Source: Flavobacteriaceae bacterium (GTDB lineage Bacteria; Bacteroidota; Bacteroidia; Flavobacteriales; Flavobacteriaceae). Taken from it: a stretch of 64,000 nt of DNA. This document shows positions 44,916 through 54,751 of the stretch, one piece after another (position 1 is the first letter of the stretch; the number at the start of each line of letters is the position of its first letter). The stretch covers positions 186,001-250,000 of the forward strand of contig JADGEL010000001.1 in NCBI GenBank assembly GCA_016744415.1, in the 5' to 3' direction. Both the position numbers and the translations under genes were made by a program. The notes beneath the pieces were generated by a model. That model had not been told where the DNA came from. It searched no databases and was given only the letters and a program-made list of their open reading frames with translations.

Positions 44916-47186
44916 TTATTTAATCACTAATGTTTTTTCATCAGAAGTTATATTAGCAGTTGCGTCTATTTTTACTTCTTTTTTAATTTCTGCATGCTCA
45001 TTTTCAGTTACTGCAGAATGTCCTCCTAAAATTGGAGCAATCACCAATCCAATCAAACAAGTTAACTTAATTAAAATATTCATTGATGGTCCAGAAGTAT
45101 CTTTAAATGGATCTCCAACTGTATCACCAGTTACCGCAGCTTTGTGAGCTTCAGATCCTTTAAATGTCATTTCGCCATTAATTTCTACACCAGCTTCAAA
45201 AGATTTTTTAGCATTGTCCCAAGCACCACCTGCATTGTTTTGGAAGATTGCCCAAAGCACACCACTTACGGTAACTCCTGCCATATATCCACCTAACATT
45301 TCAGCAATAATCATATTGTCCATTCCGAATAACATCGGAACAAAAACAATTATTAATGGGAAACCAATAGTTAATAAACCTGGTAACATCATTTCTTTTA
45401 ATGATGCTTTTGTAGAAATAGCAACACACTTATCATATTCTGGATTACCTGTTCCTTCCATAATTCCAGGAATCTCTTTAAACTGACGTCTAACTTCCTG
45501 TACCATTTCCATTGCTGCTTTACCAACTGCATTCATTGCCAAGGCAGAAAACACAACTGGTATCATACCTCCAATAAATAGCATTGCTAAAACTGGGGCT
45601 TTAAAAATGTTAATTCCTTCAATTCCTGTAAAAGTTACATAGGCTGCAAATAATGCTAAAGAAGTTAATGCTGCCGAAGCAATTGCAAATCCTTTTCCTG
45701 TTGCTGCAGTTGTGTTACCAACTGAGTCTAAAATGTCTGTACGTTCTCTAACAATTGGATCTTGTTCACTCATTTCTGCAATTCCACCAGCATTATCTGC
45801 AATAGGTCCAAAAGCATCAATTGCTAATTGCATAGCAGTTGTTGCCATCATCGCTGAAGCTGCAAGTGCAACTCCGTAAAATCCTGCAAGTGCATATGAA
45901 GCCCATATTGCACCAGCAAATAAGATTACTGAAGGGAATGTAGAAATCATACCTGTTGCTAAACCTGCAATAATATTTGTTCCTGCTCCAGTACTTGATT
46001 TTTCTACTATTTTTAAGATAGGCTTTTTACCCAATCCTGTATAATATTCTGTAACTGCTGATATTGCTCCTCCAACTACCAATCCAACCAATGTTGCATA
46101 AAATACTTTCATAGAAGAAACTTCTATAAGACCTTCTCCAAAGAAATGCATTTGCATTGTTTCTGGCAACATCCAAGTTACTAAGAAGTAACATGATACC
46201 GCAACCAAGCCAATTGATGTAAAGTTACCAACGTTTAAAGCTCCCATTACTTGAGGTTCTTTAGCGTCGTTACTTTTTATTTTCACTAACATAGTACCAA
46301 TGATAGAAATAATAATTCCAACTCCTGCAATTGCCATTGGCAATAAGATAGGTCCAATTCCCCCAAAAGCATCTTGAATATTACCACCCATATCACGGAT
46401 AATATAGTTACCCAATACCATTGCAGCCAATACTGTTGCTACATACGAACCAAATAAATCAGCTCCCATACCTGCAACATCACCAACATTATCACCAACG
46501 TTATCAGCAATAGTTGCTGGGTTTCTTGGATCATCTTCAGGGATTCCTGCTTCTACTTTACCAACTAAATCAGCTCCAACATCTGCAGCCTTCGTATAAA
46601 TACCACCACCAACACGTGCAAACAATGCAATTGATTCAGCACCTAAAGAGAAACCTGCAAGGGTTTCAAGAACTACAGTCATATCATCTACTGATGTCCA
46701 TTCACCTCCCATAAACGTATGGTAGAAAACAATAAAGAAAGCTGTTAATCCTAAAACGGCTAATCCTGCAACGCCAAGACCCATTACTGTACCACCTCCA
46801 AAAGAAACTTTTAGTGCATTTGGCAAACTAGTTTTTGCAGCTTGTGTAGTTCTAACATTCGTTTTTGTTGCTATTTTCATACCAATATTACCAGCGAAGG
46901 CTGAGAAAAATGCCCCACAAATAAATGCGATAACAATTAGCCAGTGTGTAGATGGCACAACAACAGAAACTCCTGCTAAAGCAATACTTACAATTACTAC
47001 AAAAATTGCTAAGAGTCTGTACTCAGCACTTAAGAAAGCCAAGGCTCCTTCATAAATGTGATCTGCAATTTGTTTCATTTTTCCATCTCCTGCATCTTGC
47101 TTCATCACCCAGGATTTCTTGACCATCATATAGACTAGTCCTAATAATGCCATTGCAATTGGCATATAAATCATCATTGATTCCAT
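44916..47186 (-). CDS. hppA: Membrane-bound ion-translocating pyrophosphatase
   Basis: Hydrolyses pyrophosphate and pumps H+ and/or Na+ across the cytoplasmic membrane. The 756-aa protein has about 16 helices. The pyrophosphate-binding motif [21 protein letters not shown] lies near residue 190 and DNVGDNVGD follows. The segment [10 protein letters not shown] has Ala at the position that is Lys in K+-independent enzymes, so it is probably K+-dependent. Whether Na+, H+ or both are pumped cannot be settled by eye. A soluble pyrophosphatase gene lies just upstream on the same strand. Confidence 0.96.
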   Translation of the reverse strand: MESMMIYMPIAMALLGLVYMMVKKSWVMKQDAGDGKMKQIADHIYEGALAFLSAEYRLLAIFVVIVSIALAGVSVVVPSTHWLIVIAFICGAFFSAFAGNIGMKIATKTNVRTTQAAKTSLPNALKVSFGGGTVMGLGVAGLAVLGLTAFFIVFYHTFMGGEWTSVDDMTVVLETLAGFSLGAESIALFARVGGGIYTKAADVGADLVGKVEAGIPEDDPRNPATIADNVGDNVGDVAGMGADLFGSYVATVLAAMVLGNYIIRDMGGNIQDAFGGIGPILLPMAIAGVGIIISIIGTMLVKIKSNDAKEPQVMGALNVGNFTSIGLVAVSCYFLVTWMLPETMQMHFFGEGLIEVSSMKVFYATLVGLVVGGAISAVTEYYTGLGKKPILKIVEKSSTGAGTNIIAGLATGMISTFPSVILFAGAIWASYALAGFYGVALAASAMMATTAMQLAIDAFGPIADNAGGIAEMSEQDPIVRERTDILDSVGNTTAATGKGFAIASAALTSLALFAAYVTFTGIEGINIFKAPVLAMLFIGGMIPVVFSALAMNAVGKAAMEMVQEVRRQFKEIPGIMEGTGNPEYDKCVAISTKASLKEMMLPGLLTIGFPLIIVFVPMLFGMDNMIIAEMLGGYMAGVTVSGVLWAIFQNNAGGAWDNAKKSFEAGVEINGEMTFKGSEAHKAAVTGDTVGDPFKDTSGPSMNILIKLTCLIGLVIAPILGGHSAVTENEHAEIKKEVKIDATANITSDEKTLVIK

Positions 47187-47252
47187 ATATTAATTAATTT
47201 GATTTTGATTGATTTTTTAAACGGTCGTAAATGTACTAAAAACAATGCGAAT

Positions 47253-47290
47253 AAAAAACCTCTTAAAATGTGTATTTTTAAGAGGTTTTT
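47253..47290 (-). terminator. Terminator of ppa
   Basis: AAAACCTCTTAAAA and TTTTTAAGAGGTTTT form a long stem with a short loop between ppa and hppA, with A/T runs on both sides. It implies that hppA has its own promoter. Confidence 0.85.
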
Positions 47291-47310
47291 GTCTGTTATT
47301 TCTTCCATTT

Positions 47311-47838
47311 TTAAATGGTGAAGTTTCCATTTTTCTTATGATCACTTTCTTCATATCTCTTAATACACTTGGCTAGAATTTCACATGCTTCTTGTGAGTT
47401 TCCCCACCCGCCAACATCTACTTTTTTCTTTTCTAAATCTTTATATACCTGAAAAAAGTGCTCTATTTCTTTTACTTGGTGTGGATTCATATCTTCCAAG
47501 TCATTCAGCGTACTCCATATCGGATCTGATACAGGCACACAAATTATTTTTTCATCAGGTCCTTTTTCATCTGCCATATGAAACACTCCAATTGCTTTTA
47601 CCTCAACTACACACATCGGAAAAGTTGGTTCAGTTCCTAAAACTAACACATCTAATGGATCTCCATCTAATGCTAAAGTTTCTGGAATAAATCCATAATC
47701 TGCTGGGTACATCATTGATGAAAAGAGACAACGATCGAATCGAATTTTATTCAATTCAAAATCATATTCGTATTTGTTTCTGCTTCCTTTTGGTATTTCG
47801 ATTAGTACATCGAAGGTGTTTTTTTTTTCTAGTGTCAT
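47311..47838 (-). CDS. ppa: Soluble inorganic pyrophosphatase (family I)
   Basis: A cytoplasmic Mg2+-dependent enzyme of 175 aa that hydrolyses pyrophosphate to phosphate. The family I metal-binding motif DGDPLDVLVLG is near residue 58, and EIPKGSRNKYEY with catalytic Lys/Arg lies at the N-terminus. Having it next to the membrane pyrophosphatase gene puts both pyrophosphate sinks, one energy-conserving and one not, in the same neighbourhood. Confidence 0.97.
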   Translation of the reverse strand: MTLEKKNTFDVLIEIPKGSRNKYEYDFELNKIRFDRCLFSSMMYPADYGFIPETLALDGDPLDVLVLGTEPTFPMCVVEVKAIGVFHMADEKGPDEKIICVPVSDPIWSTLNDLEDMNPHQVKEIEHFFQVYKDLEKKKVDVGGWGNSQEACEILAKCIKRYEESDHKKNGNFTI

Positions 47839-47877
47839 TTTGTAATTTTTAAGTTTACAAAGATAGTAATGCAGTGC

Positions 47878-48978
47878 TTAACCAACAATCAATTTTGCTG
47901 TATTTTCACTTGCTCCTGCTCCGCCTAATTTTTGCTCTAAGTCATAATAATCTCCAAACATTTCTTGACGATATTGACTGTCTAAAATTTTATGAAGTTC
48001 TTGTTCTAACCTTTTCTCGTTAAAATCGTTTTGGATTAATTCGGTTACTACTTCTCGATCCATAATTAAATTAACAAGTGAAATGTATTTTAAAGTAATG
48101 ATACGTTTAGCGATTTGATAAGACAGCCAACTACCTTTATAACAGACCACTTCTGGCACTTTAAACAAAGCCGTTTCTAAAGTTGCTGTACCTGACGTTA
48201 CCAAAGCGGCATACGAAATTGATAATAAATCATAGGTTTTATTGCTGATGAATTTCACATTTTCAGTCTTTATAAACTGCTGATAAAATTCATAATCCTG
48301 ACTAGGAGCACCTGCAATTACAAACTGAAATTCGTTAAATATATCTGCCATTTTTAACATGACAGCTAACATCTTATTAATTTCCTGTTTTCGACTCCCA
48401 GGTAATAATGCAATGATTTTTTTATCAGACAAATTGTGTTCTTTTCTAAATTTTCCTTCATCAATCTGCTCTCTGCCTTCAATTTCATCTAACAAAGGAT
48501 GTCCAACAAAATTCACTTTATAATTATACTTTTTATAAAACTCTTTTTCAAAAGGAAGCGTCACAAACATGTTATCAATATCTCTTTTAATATCTTTAAC
48601 TCTACCCGATCTACTTGCCCAAACTTGAGGAGCAATATAGTAATTAGTTTTATAGTTTTGTTGTTTTGCCCACTTTGCAATTCTTAAATTAAATCCAGAA
48701 TTATCAATAAAAATTAATTGATCTGGATTGTATTTTGTTATATCCTTTTTGCAAAATTTAAACAAGCCTAATATGGTAGGTAGGTTCATAATAACTTCTC
48801 CAAAACCCATAAAAGCGCGTTCTTTATAATGCTTTACCAAAGTGCCTCCAACGGCTTGCATTAAGTCACCACCCCAAAATCTAAAGTCAGCATTGGCATC
48901 TTGTTGCTGCAATGCTTTCATCAGATTTGATGCATGTAAATCTCCAGATGCTTCTCCTGCGAGGATGTAGTATTTCAT
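47878..48978 (-). CDS. lpxB: Lipid-A-disaccharide synthase
   Basis: This peripheral inner-membrane glycosyltransferase condenses UDP-diacylglucosamine with lipid X in lipid A synthesis. The 366-aa GT-B protein has the family start YYILAGEASGDLHASNLM and the LLPGSRKQEI linker, followed by VTSGTATLETALFKVPEVVCYK near residue 275. It is downstream of surE and a small membrane protein gene on the same strand. It confirms a Gram-negative, LPS-type outer membrane. Confidence 0.96.
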   Translation of the reverse strand: MKYYILAGEASGDLHASNLMKALQQQDANADFRFWGGDLMQAVGGTLVKHYKERAFMGFGEVIMNLPTILGLFKFCKKDITKYNPDQLIFIDNSGFNLRIAKWAKQQNYKTNYYIAPQVWASRSGRVKDIKRDIDNMFVTLPFEKEFYKKYNYKVNFVGHPLLDEIEGREQIDEGKFRKEHNLSDKKIIALLPGSRKQEINKMLAVMLKMADIFNEFQFVIAGAPSQDYEFYQQFIKTENVKFISNKTYDLLSISYAALVTSGTATLETALFKVPEVVCYKGSWLSYQIAKRIITLKYISLVNLIMDREVVTELIQNDFNEKRLEQELHKILDSQYRQEMFGDYYDLEQKLGGAGASENTAKLIVG

Positions 48979-48992
48979 ACTATAACTAATTT

Positions 48993-49049
48993 GGTCTCGA
49001 CTGCACTCAACCAGATATTTATTTTGTTTCCTCGAGTGCAGTCCAGAGG
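48993..49049. repeat. Inverted repeat between lpxB and its upstream gene
   Basis: GACTGCACTC (48999-49008) and GAGTGCAGTC (49034-49043) are perfect complements, flanked by further partial matches (TCTC and CCAGAG). The 25-nt loop is AT-rich. The arm sequence TCGACTGCACTC resembles a GC-richer dispersed palindrome that is common in flavobacterial intergenic DNA. That similarity is recalled, not searched. Confidence 0.65.
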
Positions 49050-49058
49050 GTTATACCA

Positions 49059-49337
49059 TTATAAAAATTTAAGAACAAGCGTTGCTACTGCAATAAAAAT
49101 TGTAGCAATCAATACTCCTTTTGCTCTAGAATCTTGTTTCTTTTTAATGAATATCATAAATACAAATAAGTTTGGAATTGCTCCTATCGCCAACATTTTT
49201 CCCAACAAATTCCAATCTTTTAAAATAGCCACTGTATTTTCAAAACCCAACTCTGACACATATTCTACATACACAAAAAACCCGCATAAAGTTGCAAAAA
49301 TCCCTATGGCAAATCCTATCAAAACTTCCTTTTTCAT
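49059..49337 (-). CDS. Small two- to three-helix membrane protein
   Basis: Starts at MKKEVLIGF (49337), overlapping the surE stop codon by one base (TAATG), so translation is coupled to surE; the longer frame to 49349 is less likely. The protein has 92 aa and three hydrophobic segments, of which the last two flank a basic loop (KKKQDSRAKG). No family is recognised. Its position between surE and lpxB is the only clue to its role. Confidence 0.8.
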   Translation of the reverse strand: MKKEVLIGFAIGIFATLCGFFVYVEYVSELGFENTVAILKDWNLLGKMLAIGAIPNLFVFMIFIKKKQDSRAKGVLIATIFIAVATLVLKFL

Positions 49338-50104
49338 TACAAATCCCAATTATTTAATTTCTGAATAAAATGATGTGCTGTTAAATCGAATTGTGTTGGT
49401 ACTACAGAAATATAATTATGTTCTAAAGCCCACTGATCAGTGTCTTCCCCTTTATCTAAATTCACAAACTCCCCTGACAACCAGTAATAATCTTTTCCCA
49501 TAGGGTTTACTCTTTTGTCAAAAGTTTCTACCCAATTTCCTTTTGCTTGCCTACAGATTTTTATTCCTTTAAATTCATTTTTAGACTTAGGAAAATTGAC
49601 ATTTAAAACGATTCCTTCTGGCAATCCATTCTTTAAAACATTTAAGGTAATTTTTTTGATGTCACTTTCTAGATTGTCAAAATTAGCACCCCAAGAATAA
49701 TCTAACAATGAAAATCCAATGGCGGGAATACCTTCAATTCCAGCTTCAAGTGCTGCACTCATAGTCCCAGAATAAATTACATTGACTGATGCGTTAGAAC
49801 CATGATTGATTCCAGAAACACACAAATCAGGTTTACGTTTTAGCACTTCTCTAATCCCGAGTTTAACACAATCTGCTGGTGTACCCGAACATTTGTATTC
49901 GGCTTGTTCACCATTTACCCCATTTATTTTATCAACGGTTAAAGTTGAGTCAACAGTAATTGCATGCCCCATACCGCTTTGTGGGCTGTCAGGTGCTACC
50001 ACCACAACATCTCCAATGGTTTTCATTACATCGATTAATTTTCTAATTCCGGGTGCAGTGATACCATCATCATTGGTCACTAAAATTAAAGGTCTTTTAT
50101 TCAT
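49337..50104 (-). CDS. surE: 5'/3'-nucleotidase SurE
   Basis: A metal-dependent nucleotidase that removes phosphate from nucleoside monophosphates, linked to stationary-phase survival. The 255-aa protein has the N-terminal metal-binding motif LVTNDDGITAPGI, the SGINHGSNAS loop near residue 95 and YSGTMSAALEAG. It is the first gene of a likely surE-(membrane protein)-lpxB operon. Confidence 0.97.
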   Translation of the reverse strand: MNKRPLILVTNDDGITAPGIRKLIDVMKTIGDVVVVAPDSPQSGMGHAITVDSTLTVDKINGVNGEQAEYKCSGTPADCVKLGIREVLKRKPDLCVSGINHGSNASVNVIYSGTMSAALEAGIEGIPAIGFSLLDYSWGANFDNLESDIKKITLNVLKNGLPEGIVLNVNFPKSKNEFKGIKICRQAKGNWVETFDKRVNPMGKDYYWLSGEFVNLDKGEDTDQWALEHNYISVVPTQFDLTAHHFIQKLNNWDL

Positions 50105-50621
50105 TTTTAAATCAGATTACTCAAAAAACAAAGCTACTATAATAATCCGTATTTATTATCAAATCAATTTTAACATTTTATATGGATAAGAAAAAAAATG
50201 TAATCTGTAATATTGCTATCCTAAGCCAACTACATAGAGGTTAGTTTGGTTTTATTTTTAATATTGTAAGTTTCAATCAAATTACTACACAAAGTATAGC
50301 GTTAAATTAATACAAAAATTTATAAAAAAATACAAGCAATTTTATTTTTGGTTAGGTAGTTGGAAGTATTACAATAGCAATAAAAAATTAGTTGAAGCAA
50401 TTAATGTTACAAAAAATTACAGTGATTGTATAGTAAAATAAAGTTTTAAAGTTTTACTGTACCAAATGCAATGCCAATATCCATTTTTAAAACAGGCTGA
50501 ACCTTTATTCAGGTGGCTTTTAAATAGATTTACAAAAAAAACAATTAATTAACATATAATCAGTAAAAATCGTAGTATTTTAGACGATTCAACAATAGTG
50601 ATGCGAAAATTAGGAGGGTTT
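50105..50621. other. Long AT-rich intergenic region with MITE-like inverted repeats
   Basis: No coding frame is convincing. Imperfect inverted repeats bound a block of about 170 bp: TATTGCTAT (50211-50219) and CCAACTAC (50226-50233) on the left, GTAGTTGG (50356-50363) and ATAGCAATA (50374-50382) on the right. The rest shows a weak hairpin CTGAACCTTTATTCAG near 50500 and a dyad AATCGT/ACGATT (50568-50589) just upstream of the protease gene. The block has the form of a small non-autonomous mobile element, but no target duplication or second copy was seen. Confidence 0.45.
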
Positions 50622-52955
50622 ATGAAACGAAATTTAAAATTTATTATACCAGTATTTTTACTGGCCTTAACATTATTTAGCTTTAGTTTAGAGAATAGAA
50701 ATGGTGACGATAAAGATAAAATATTAATCTATTTATTAAAAAATTTATTGGCGAGTAACCACTTTGAACCAAATGAAATTGATGATGAATTTTCTATAGA
50801 AGTCTTCGATAATTTTATTGAAAACTTAGATCCTGCAAAACGCTATTTCATTCAAGCAGATATTGATGAATTTGAGATATACAAAACTCAAATAGATAAT
50901 CAAATTTTAAATGATGAAGTTGACTTTTTCAACTTAGTATATGAACGGTTTTTACATCGTGTCGAAGAAGCTAAGACATACTATGTTGAAATTTTAGAAA
51001 GCCCTTATGACTTTTCTAATAATGATTTTTTAAATGTTGATTATGAAAGCAAACCTTTTGCTCAAAACAAAGAGGAGCTAAAAGAGGTGTGGAGAAAACA
51101 ATTAAAATTCAGCACACTCTCTAGATTACATGATAAAATATCTGCAGGATTTATTGACGAAAAAACACCTAAAGAAATATCTACGTTCGAAAAAGAATTT
51201 AGAAATAATATCTCTGAAGACTCATTTTACTTTAATGATATTTATTCATCCGAAAATCAAATTAAAAAAGTACAGCAAATTTTGGTTGATCACGGAATCA
51301 ATATTGGTTCTGGTGGGGCTGATGGAGTTTATGGAAACTCTACAGCAATAGGAATCGAGAAATACAAAAAGAAATTAAATCCGGATATTGAAAAAATTTC
51401 GGACAAACAATTTGCAAAACTAGAAATTGAAGCGAGAGAAAGTACCAAGAAAAATTACGATGATTTTTATGAGCGTATAAGTGACTTTGATCACTCTGAT
51501 TGGTTTGCTACTTTTTTAAATAGTATTACCGAAGCCTATGACCCACACACTTCTTATTTTCCGCCAAGAACTAAAAAAGCCTTTGATGAAAGACTCTCTG
51601 GAAAGTTAGAAGGAATTGGCGCAAGATTGATGTCCAAAAATGATTATACCAAAGTTACTGAATTAATTTCTGGCGGGCCCGCTTGGAGAGATGGCAAGTT
51701 AGAAGTTGGCGATATCATTTTAAAAGTAGCACAAGGAGATGAAGAACCATTAGACATTGTTGGGATGCGATTATCAGATGCTATAGAGTTTATTAAAGGC
51801 CCAAAAGGAACAGAAGTTAGATTGACATTGAAAAAAATTGATGGCTCTATCCAAGTAATTTCAATTGTAAGAGATATCGTTGAAATTGAAGAAACGTTTG
51901 TAAAATCTAGCGTAATTGAAAAAGAAGGGAAAAAATACGGAGTTATTAATTTACCTAGTTTTTATATTGACTTTAAAGATAGTGATGCAAGAAATTGTGC
52001 CAAAGATATGGCAATTGAAATTGAGCGTCTTAAAAAGGAAAATATTGAAGGTATCTTAATTGACTTGAGAAATAATGGAGGAGGCTCACTTCCAGCAGTA
52101 ATAGAAATGGCAGGTTTATTTATTAAAGATGGACCAATTGTTCAGGTAAAATATAAAGGCGAAAAACCAATTGTTCAAAAAGACCGTGATAAATCTATTC
52201 TTTGGAATGGACCTATGGTGGTTTTAACCAACGAATTTTCTGCTTCGGCTTCTGAAATTTTTGCAGCAGCAATGCAAGATTATAAAAGAGCTGTAGTTAT
52301 TGGAAGTAAACAAACCTATGGTAAAGGAACTGTACAAACAGTAATGGATTTAAACAGGTATTACAACTTTGATGGCGACCTTGGAGGTATGACTATAACC
52401 ATTCAAAAATTCTATAGAATAAATGGTGGATCTACACAATTAGAAGGTGTAAAGCCCGATATTATTTTACCATCACGCTATACATATATGGATATCGGTG
52501 AAAAAGAATATAGCAACCCACTACCTTGGGATCAGATTAAAAAAGCAAATTATGACCTTTGGAATAATTACTCAAATTTTGACAAAGTGGTAATAAATAG
52601 TGTAGAACGCATCAATAAAAATTCTCAATTCATGTTAATTGATGAAAATGCGAAATGGTTAAAAGGCATACAGGATGACACCAATGTTTATTTAAATTAT
52701 GATGCGTATACCGATGATCTCGACAAGACTTCAGAAGAAGGCAATCGTTTTTATGAATTGACTAAATACGAAACTGATTTAACCTTTAATTCACCTCAAT
52801 ACGAACTACCAATTATTGCTCAAGATTCTATTTTAGAGCAGAAACGTATACGTTGGCATACAACCCTTTCTAAAGATGTTTATATAGAAGAAGGCTTAAA
52901 TATTTTGGGAGATCTGCAATTGAAACAATCTTATAAAGTTGCTATAAAAAATTAA
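50622..52955 (+). CDS. prc: Carboxy-terminal processing protease (Prc/Tsp family, S41)
   Basis: A periplasmic serine protease that trims or degrades proteins at their C-termini. The product is about 777 aa, with an N-terminal hydrophobic signal anchor. It has a PDZ domain (about residues 340-420, with GIGARLM and GPAWRDGKLEVGDIIL). The S41 protease domain has catalytic Ser in NEFSASASEIFAAA near residue 540 and Lys in SKQTYGKGTVQ. A C-terminal Tsp extension follows. The start at 50622 (MKRNLKF) has AGGAGG six bases before it, a rare textbook Shine-Dalgarno in this phylum. The frame opens at 50598. Confidence 0.94.
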   Translation: MKRNLKFIIPVFLLALTLFSFSLENRNGDDKDKILIYLLKNLLASNHFEPNEIDDEFSIEVFDNFIENLDPAKRYFIQADIDEFEIYKTQIDNQILNDEVDFFNLVYERFLHRVEEAKTYYVEILESPYDFSNNDFLNVDYESKPFAQNKEELKEVWRKQLKFSTLSRLHDKISAGFIDEKTPKEISTFEKEFRNNISEDSFYFNDIYSSENQIKKVQQILVDHGINIGSGGADGVYGNSTAIGIEKYKKKLNPDIEKISDKQFAKLEIEARESTKKNYDDFYERISDFDHSDWFATFLNSITEAYDPHTSYFPPRTKKAFDERLSGKLEGIGARLMSKNDYTKVTELISGGPAWRDGKLEVGDIILKVAQGDEEPLDIVGMRLSDAIEFIKGPKGTEVRLTLKKIDGSIQVISIVRDIVEIEETFVKSSVIEKEGKKYGVINLPSFYIDFKDSDARNCAKDMAIEIERLKKENIEGILIDLRNNGGGSLPAVIEMAGLFIKDGPIVQVKYKGEKPIVQKDRDKSILWNGPMVVLTNEFSASASEIFAAAMQDYKRAVVIGSKQTYGKGTVQTVMDLNRYYNFDGDLGGMTITIQKFYRINGGSTQLEGVKPDIILPSRYTYMDIGEKEYSNPLPWDQIKKANYDLWNNYSNFDKVVINSVERINKNSQFMLIDENAKWLKGIQDDTNVYLNYDAYTDDLDKTSEEGNRFYELTKYETDLTFNSPQYELPIIAQDSILEQKRIRWHTTLSKDVYIEEGLNILGDLQLKQSYKVAIKN

Positions 52956-53061
52956 TTCCACAAGCTTATTTACTTATGAAACGAGCATGCAAAATGTTTA
53001 TCACTCAAGAGGGTAAAAATAGCGAACTGCATGTGACCTCTAAAAAACAATAAATACACAC

Positions 53062-53505
53062 ATGAAATTCGAAGTTAACTTTCCAACTATTTGGGCAAAT
53101 TTTGATGCCAATTCACACATGCGCCATACTGCATATAATGATTATGCAGCCGAGGTTAGATCTAGATTCTTTTCAAGCCAAGGTTTTTCATTAACTGAAT
53201 TTGCTAAGCTCAATATTGGTCCAATTCTATTTTCCGAAAACACTTCTTTTTTTAGAGAAATTGTTTTGGGCGAAAATATCAAAGCTAATTTGATATTGAC
53301 TGGAGCTTCTAAAAAGTTTGAGCGTTTTAAATTTAAGCATGAAATTATCAAAGAAAATGGAGTCTTAGCTGCTGAGATAAAAATCTATGGCGCTTGGATA
53401 GATTTAACAAAACGTAAACTTACTACACCCCCTCAAGAAATGATTGACATTTTTGAAAAGATGGATAAGACTGATGATTTTGAATTAATTCCTCTGAAAA
53501 AGTAA
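53062..53505 (+). CDS. Acyl-CoA thioesterase, hotdog fold (4HBT/FatB-like)
   Basis: A 147-aa single-domain hotdog thioesterase. The pattern WANFDANSHMRHTAYNDYAAEVR near residues 11-33 corresponds to the 4HBT catalytic segment (usual form DxxGHxxNxxYl), here with Asn-Ser-His and the later Asn-Asp-Tyr. It probably hydrolyses a medium- or long-chain or aromatic acyl-CoA; the substrate is unknown. It stands alone between the protease and a lipoprotein gene. Confidence 0.88.
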   Translation: MKFEVNFPTIWANFDANSHMRHTAYNDYAAEVRSRFFSSQGFSLTEFAKLNIGPILFSENTSFFREIVLGENIKANLILTGASKKFERFKFKHEIIKENGVLAAEIKIYGAWIDLTKRKLTTPPQEMIDIFEKMDKTDDFELIPLKK

Positions 53506-53561
53506 CTATCTATAATTCATTATATTTGGATTTAAAACTAATACTTAAATCCAAATCAATT

Positions 53562-54212
53562 ATGAAATCTTATTATTTAGTCCTCATTTTTGCAGTATCA
53601 CTTTTAAGCTGCACATCTAAAGAAAGTTCATCACAAACAAAAGAAAGTTCTCAAAAAGAAACTGCACCCATAGAGTTGCCTAAAAATCAAATCTTAACTG
53701 CTGATCAACAAATTACAGCAGCATTATTTGCAGCACCTGAAGAAGGAAGAGCACATGCTAAAATTTATGGTTATAACTCCGATTACGAATTTGTAGTTTT
53801 GAGAGAAGGCGAGGGTGATTTTGTTTGCATTGCTGATAATCCTAAAAAGGATGGCTTTCAAGTTGTTGCTTATCACAGTAGTTTAGAAGACTATATGGCT
53901 AGAGGTCGTGCGTTGGCCGCAGAAGGAAAAAATAGACAAGAAAAAGAAAAGGTTAGATCATCTGAAGCAAAATCTGGAGTATTAGCAATGCCTGAGAATC
54001 CTGCAACATTACACATCTATTATGGTGAAAATGGATTTTTTAATATAGCAACTGACTCTATCGAAAATGCTAACTATCGCTATGTGGTTTACATACCATA
54101 TGCTACACAAAAAACAACAGGGCTTTCATTAAAACCTAATGAAGGGAGCCATCCATGGCTAATGTTTCCAGGACAATACAATGCTCATATTATGATTACA
54201 CCTAAAAATTAA
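53562..54212 (+). CDS. Putative lipoprotein of unknown function
   Basis: Starts at MKSYYLVLIFAVSLLSC; the lipobox LLSC puts the lipidated cysteine at about residue 17. The open frame reaches back to 53526, but those residues would precede the signal peptide. After a Ser/Lys/Glu-rich linker comes a globular domain of about 170 aa with no recognised family. The C-terminal region (YRYVVYIPYATQKTTG, HPWLMFPGQYNAHIMI) looks beta-rich. A terminator follows. Confidence 0.8.
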   Translation: MKSYYLVLIFAVSLLSCTSKESSSQTKESSQKETAPIELPKNQILTADQQITAALFAAPEEGRAHAKIYGYNSDYEFVVLREGEGDFVCIADNPKKDGFQVVAYHSSLEDYMARGRALAAEGKNRQEKEKVRSSEAKSGVLAMPENPATLHIYYGENGFFNIATDSIENANYRYVVYIPYATQKTTGLSLKPNEGSHPWLMFPGQYNAHIMITPKN

Positions 54213-54283
54213 TCCCTTAAAAGGTCTTTAACAGGAATTTATGTAAAGCTTTAACTCTCAAACTTGTACAATAGCACTCTTTA

Positions 54284-54314
54284 AGGCTTCTCAATTATGA
54301 GAAGCCTTTTTTTA
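54284..54314 (+). terminator. Lipoprotein gene terminator
   Basis: AGGCTTCTC and GAGAAGCCT form a 9-bp stem with a 6-nt loop and a following T-run. Confidence 0.9.
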
Positions 54315-54414
54315 TTTTAATCACTCTAAATTATTGCAAAATTTCCTTTAAAACAAAACATAATAAACACACAAAATCATTCTCAAAATGAAAAAAGTTA
54401 GTAACAAGTAAAGT

Positions 54415-54457
54415 TGATATTTGTCATGCTTTATTCAATAAATTACCTATAATTTTG
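54415..54457 (+). promoter_or_regulatory. Promoter of the second oxidoreductase operon with CRP/FNR-type box
   Basis: The palindrome TGATATTTGTCA (54415-54426) is centred exactly 36.5 bp from the final G of the -7 box TAATTTTG (54450-54457). Expected start is near 54463, about 40 nt before the ferredoxin start codon. This is the same arrangement as at korA, the ferredoxin gene and nifJ. Confidence 0.7.
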
Positions 54458-54503
54458 AGGATATCAAAATAGTAGTGGTTTAACCACATGTAAAATTATT
54501 AAA

Positions 54504-54734
54504 ATGGCAAAAGTTAAAGGAGTTATCGTTGTTGATACAGAAAGGTGTAAAGGGTGTGATGTTTGCATCCCTGTTTGTGCTGAAAATGTAATCAGCATGT
54601 CTACAGAAGTTAATCGCAAAGGCTATCATTTTGCTTACATGAGCGATCCCGAAGCTTGCACTGGATGTACTAATTGTGCTATTGTGTGTCCGGACAGAGC
54701 AATATCTGTATATAGAGTAAAAGTTGAAGCATAA
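54504..54734 (+). CDS. 2-oxoacid:ferredoxin oxidoreductase, delta (ferredoxin) subunit
   Basis: A 76-aa dicluster ferredoxin-like subunit. Two complete 4Fe-4S motifs are present: Cys15/18/21/25 and Cys52/55/58/62. It is the first gene of a four-gene operon (delta, alpha, beta, gamma) typical of KorDABC/VorDBAC enzymes, and transfers electrons from the catalytic subunits to soluble ferredoxin. Confidence 0.94.
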   Translation: MAKVKGVIVVDTERCKGCDVCIPVCAENVISMSTEVNRKGYHFAYMSDPEACTGCTNCAIVCPDRAISVYRVKVEA

Positions 54735-54751
54735 TCTTTAAAATTAAAGTA

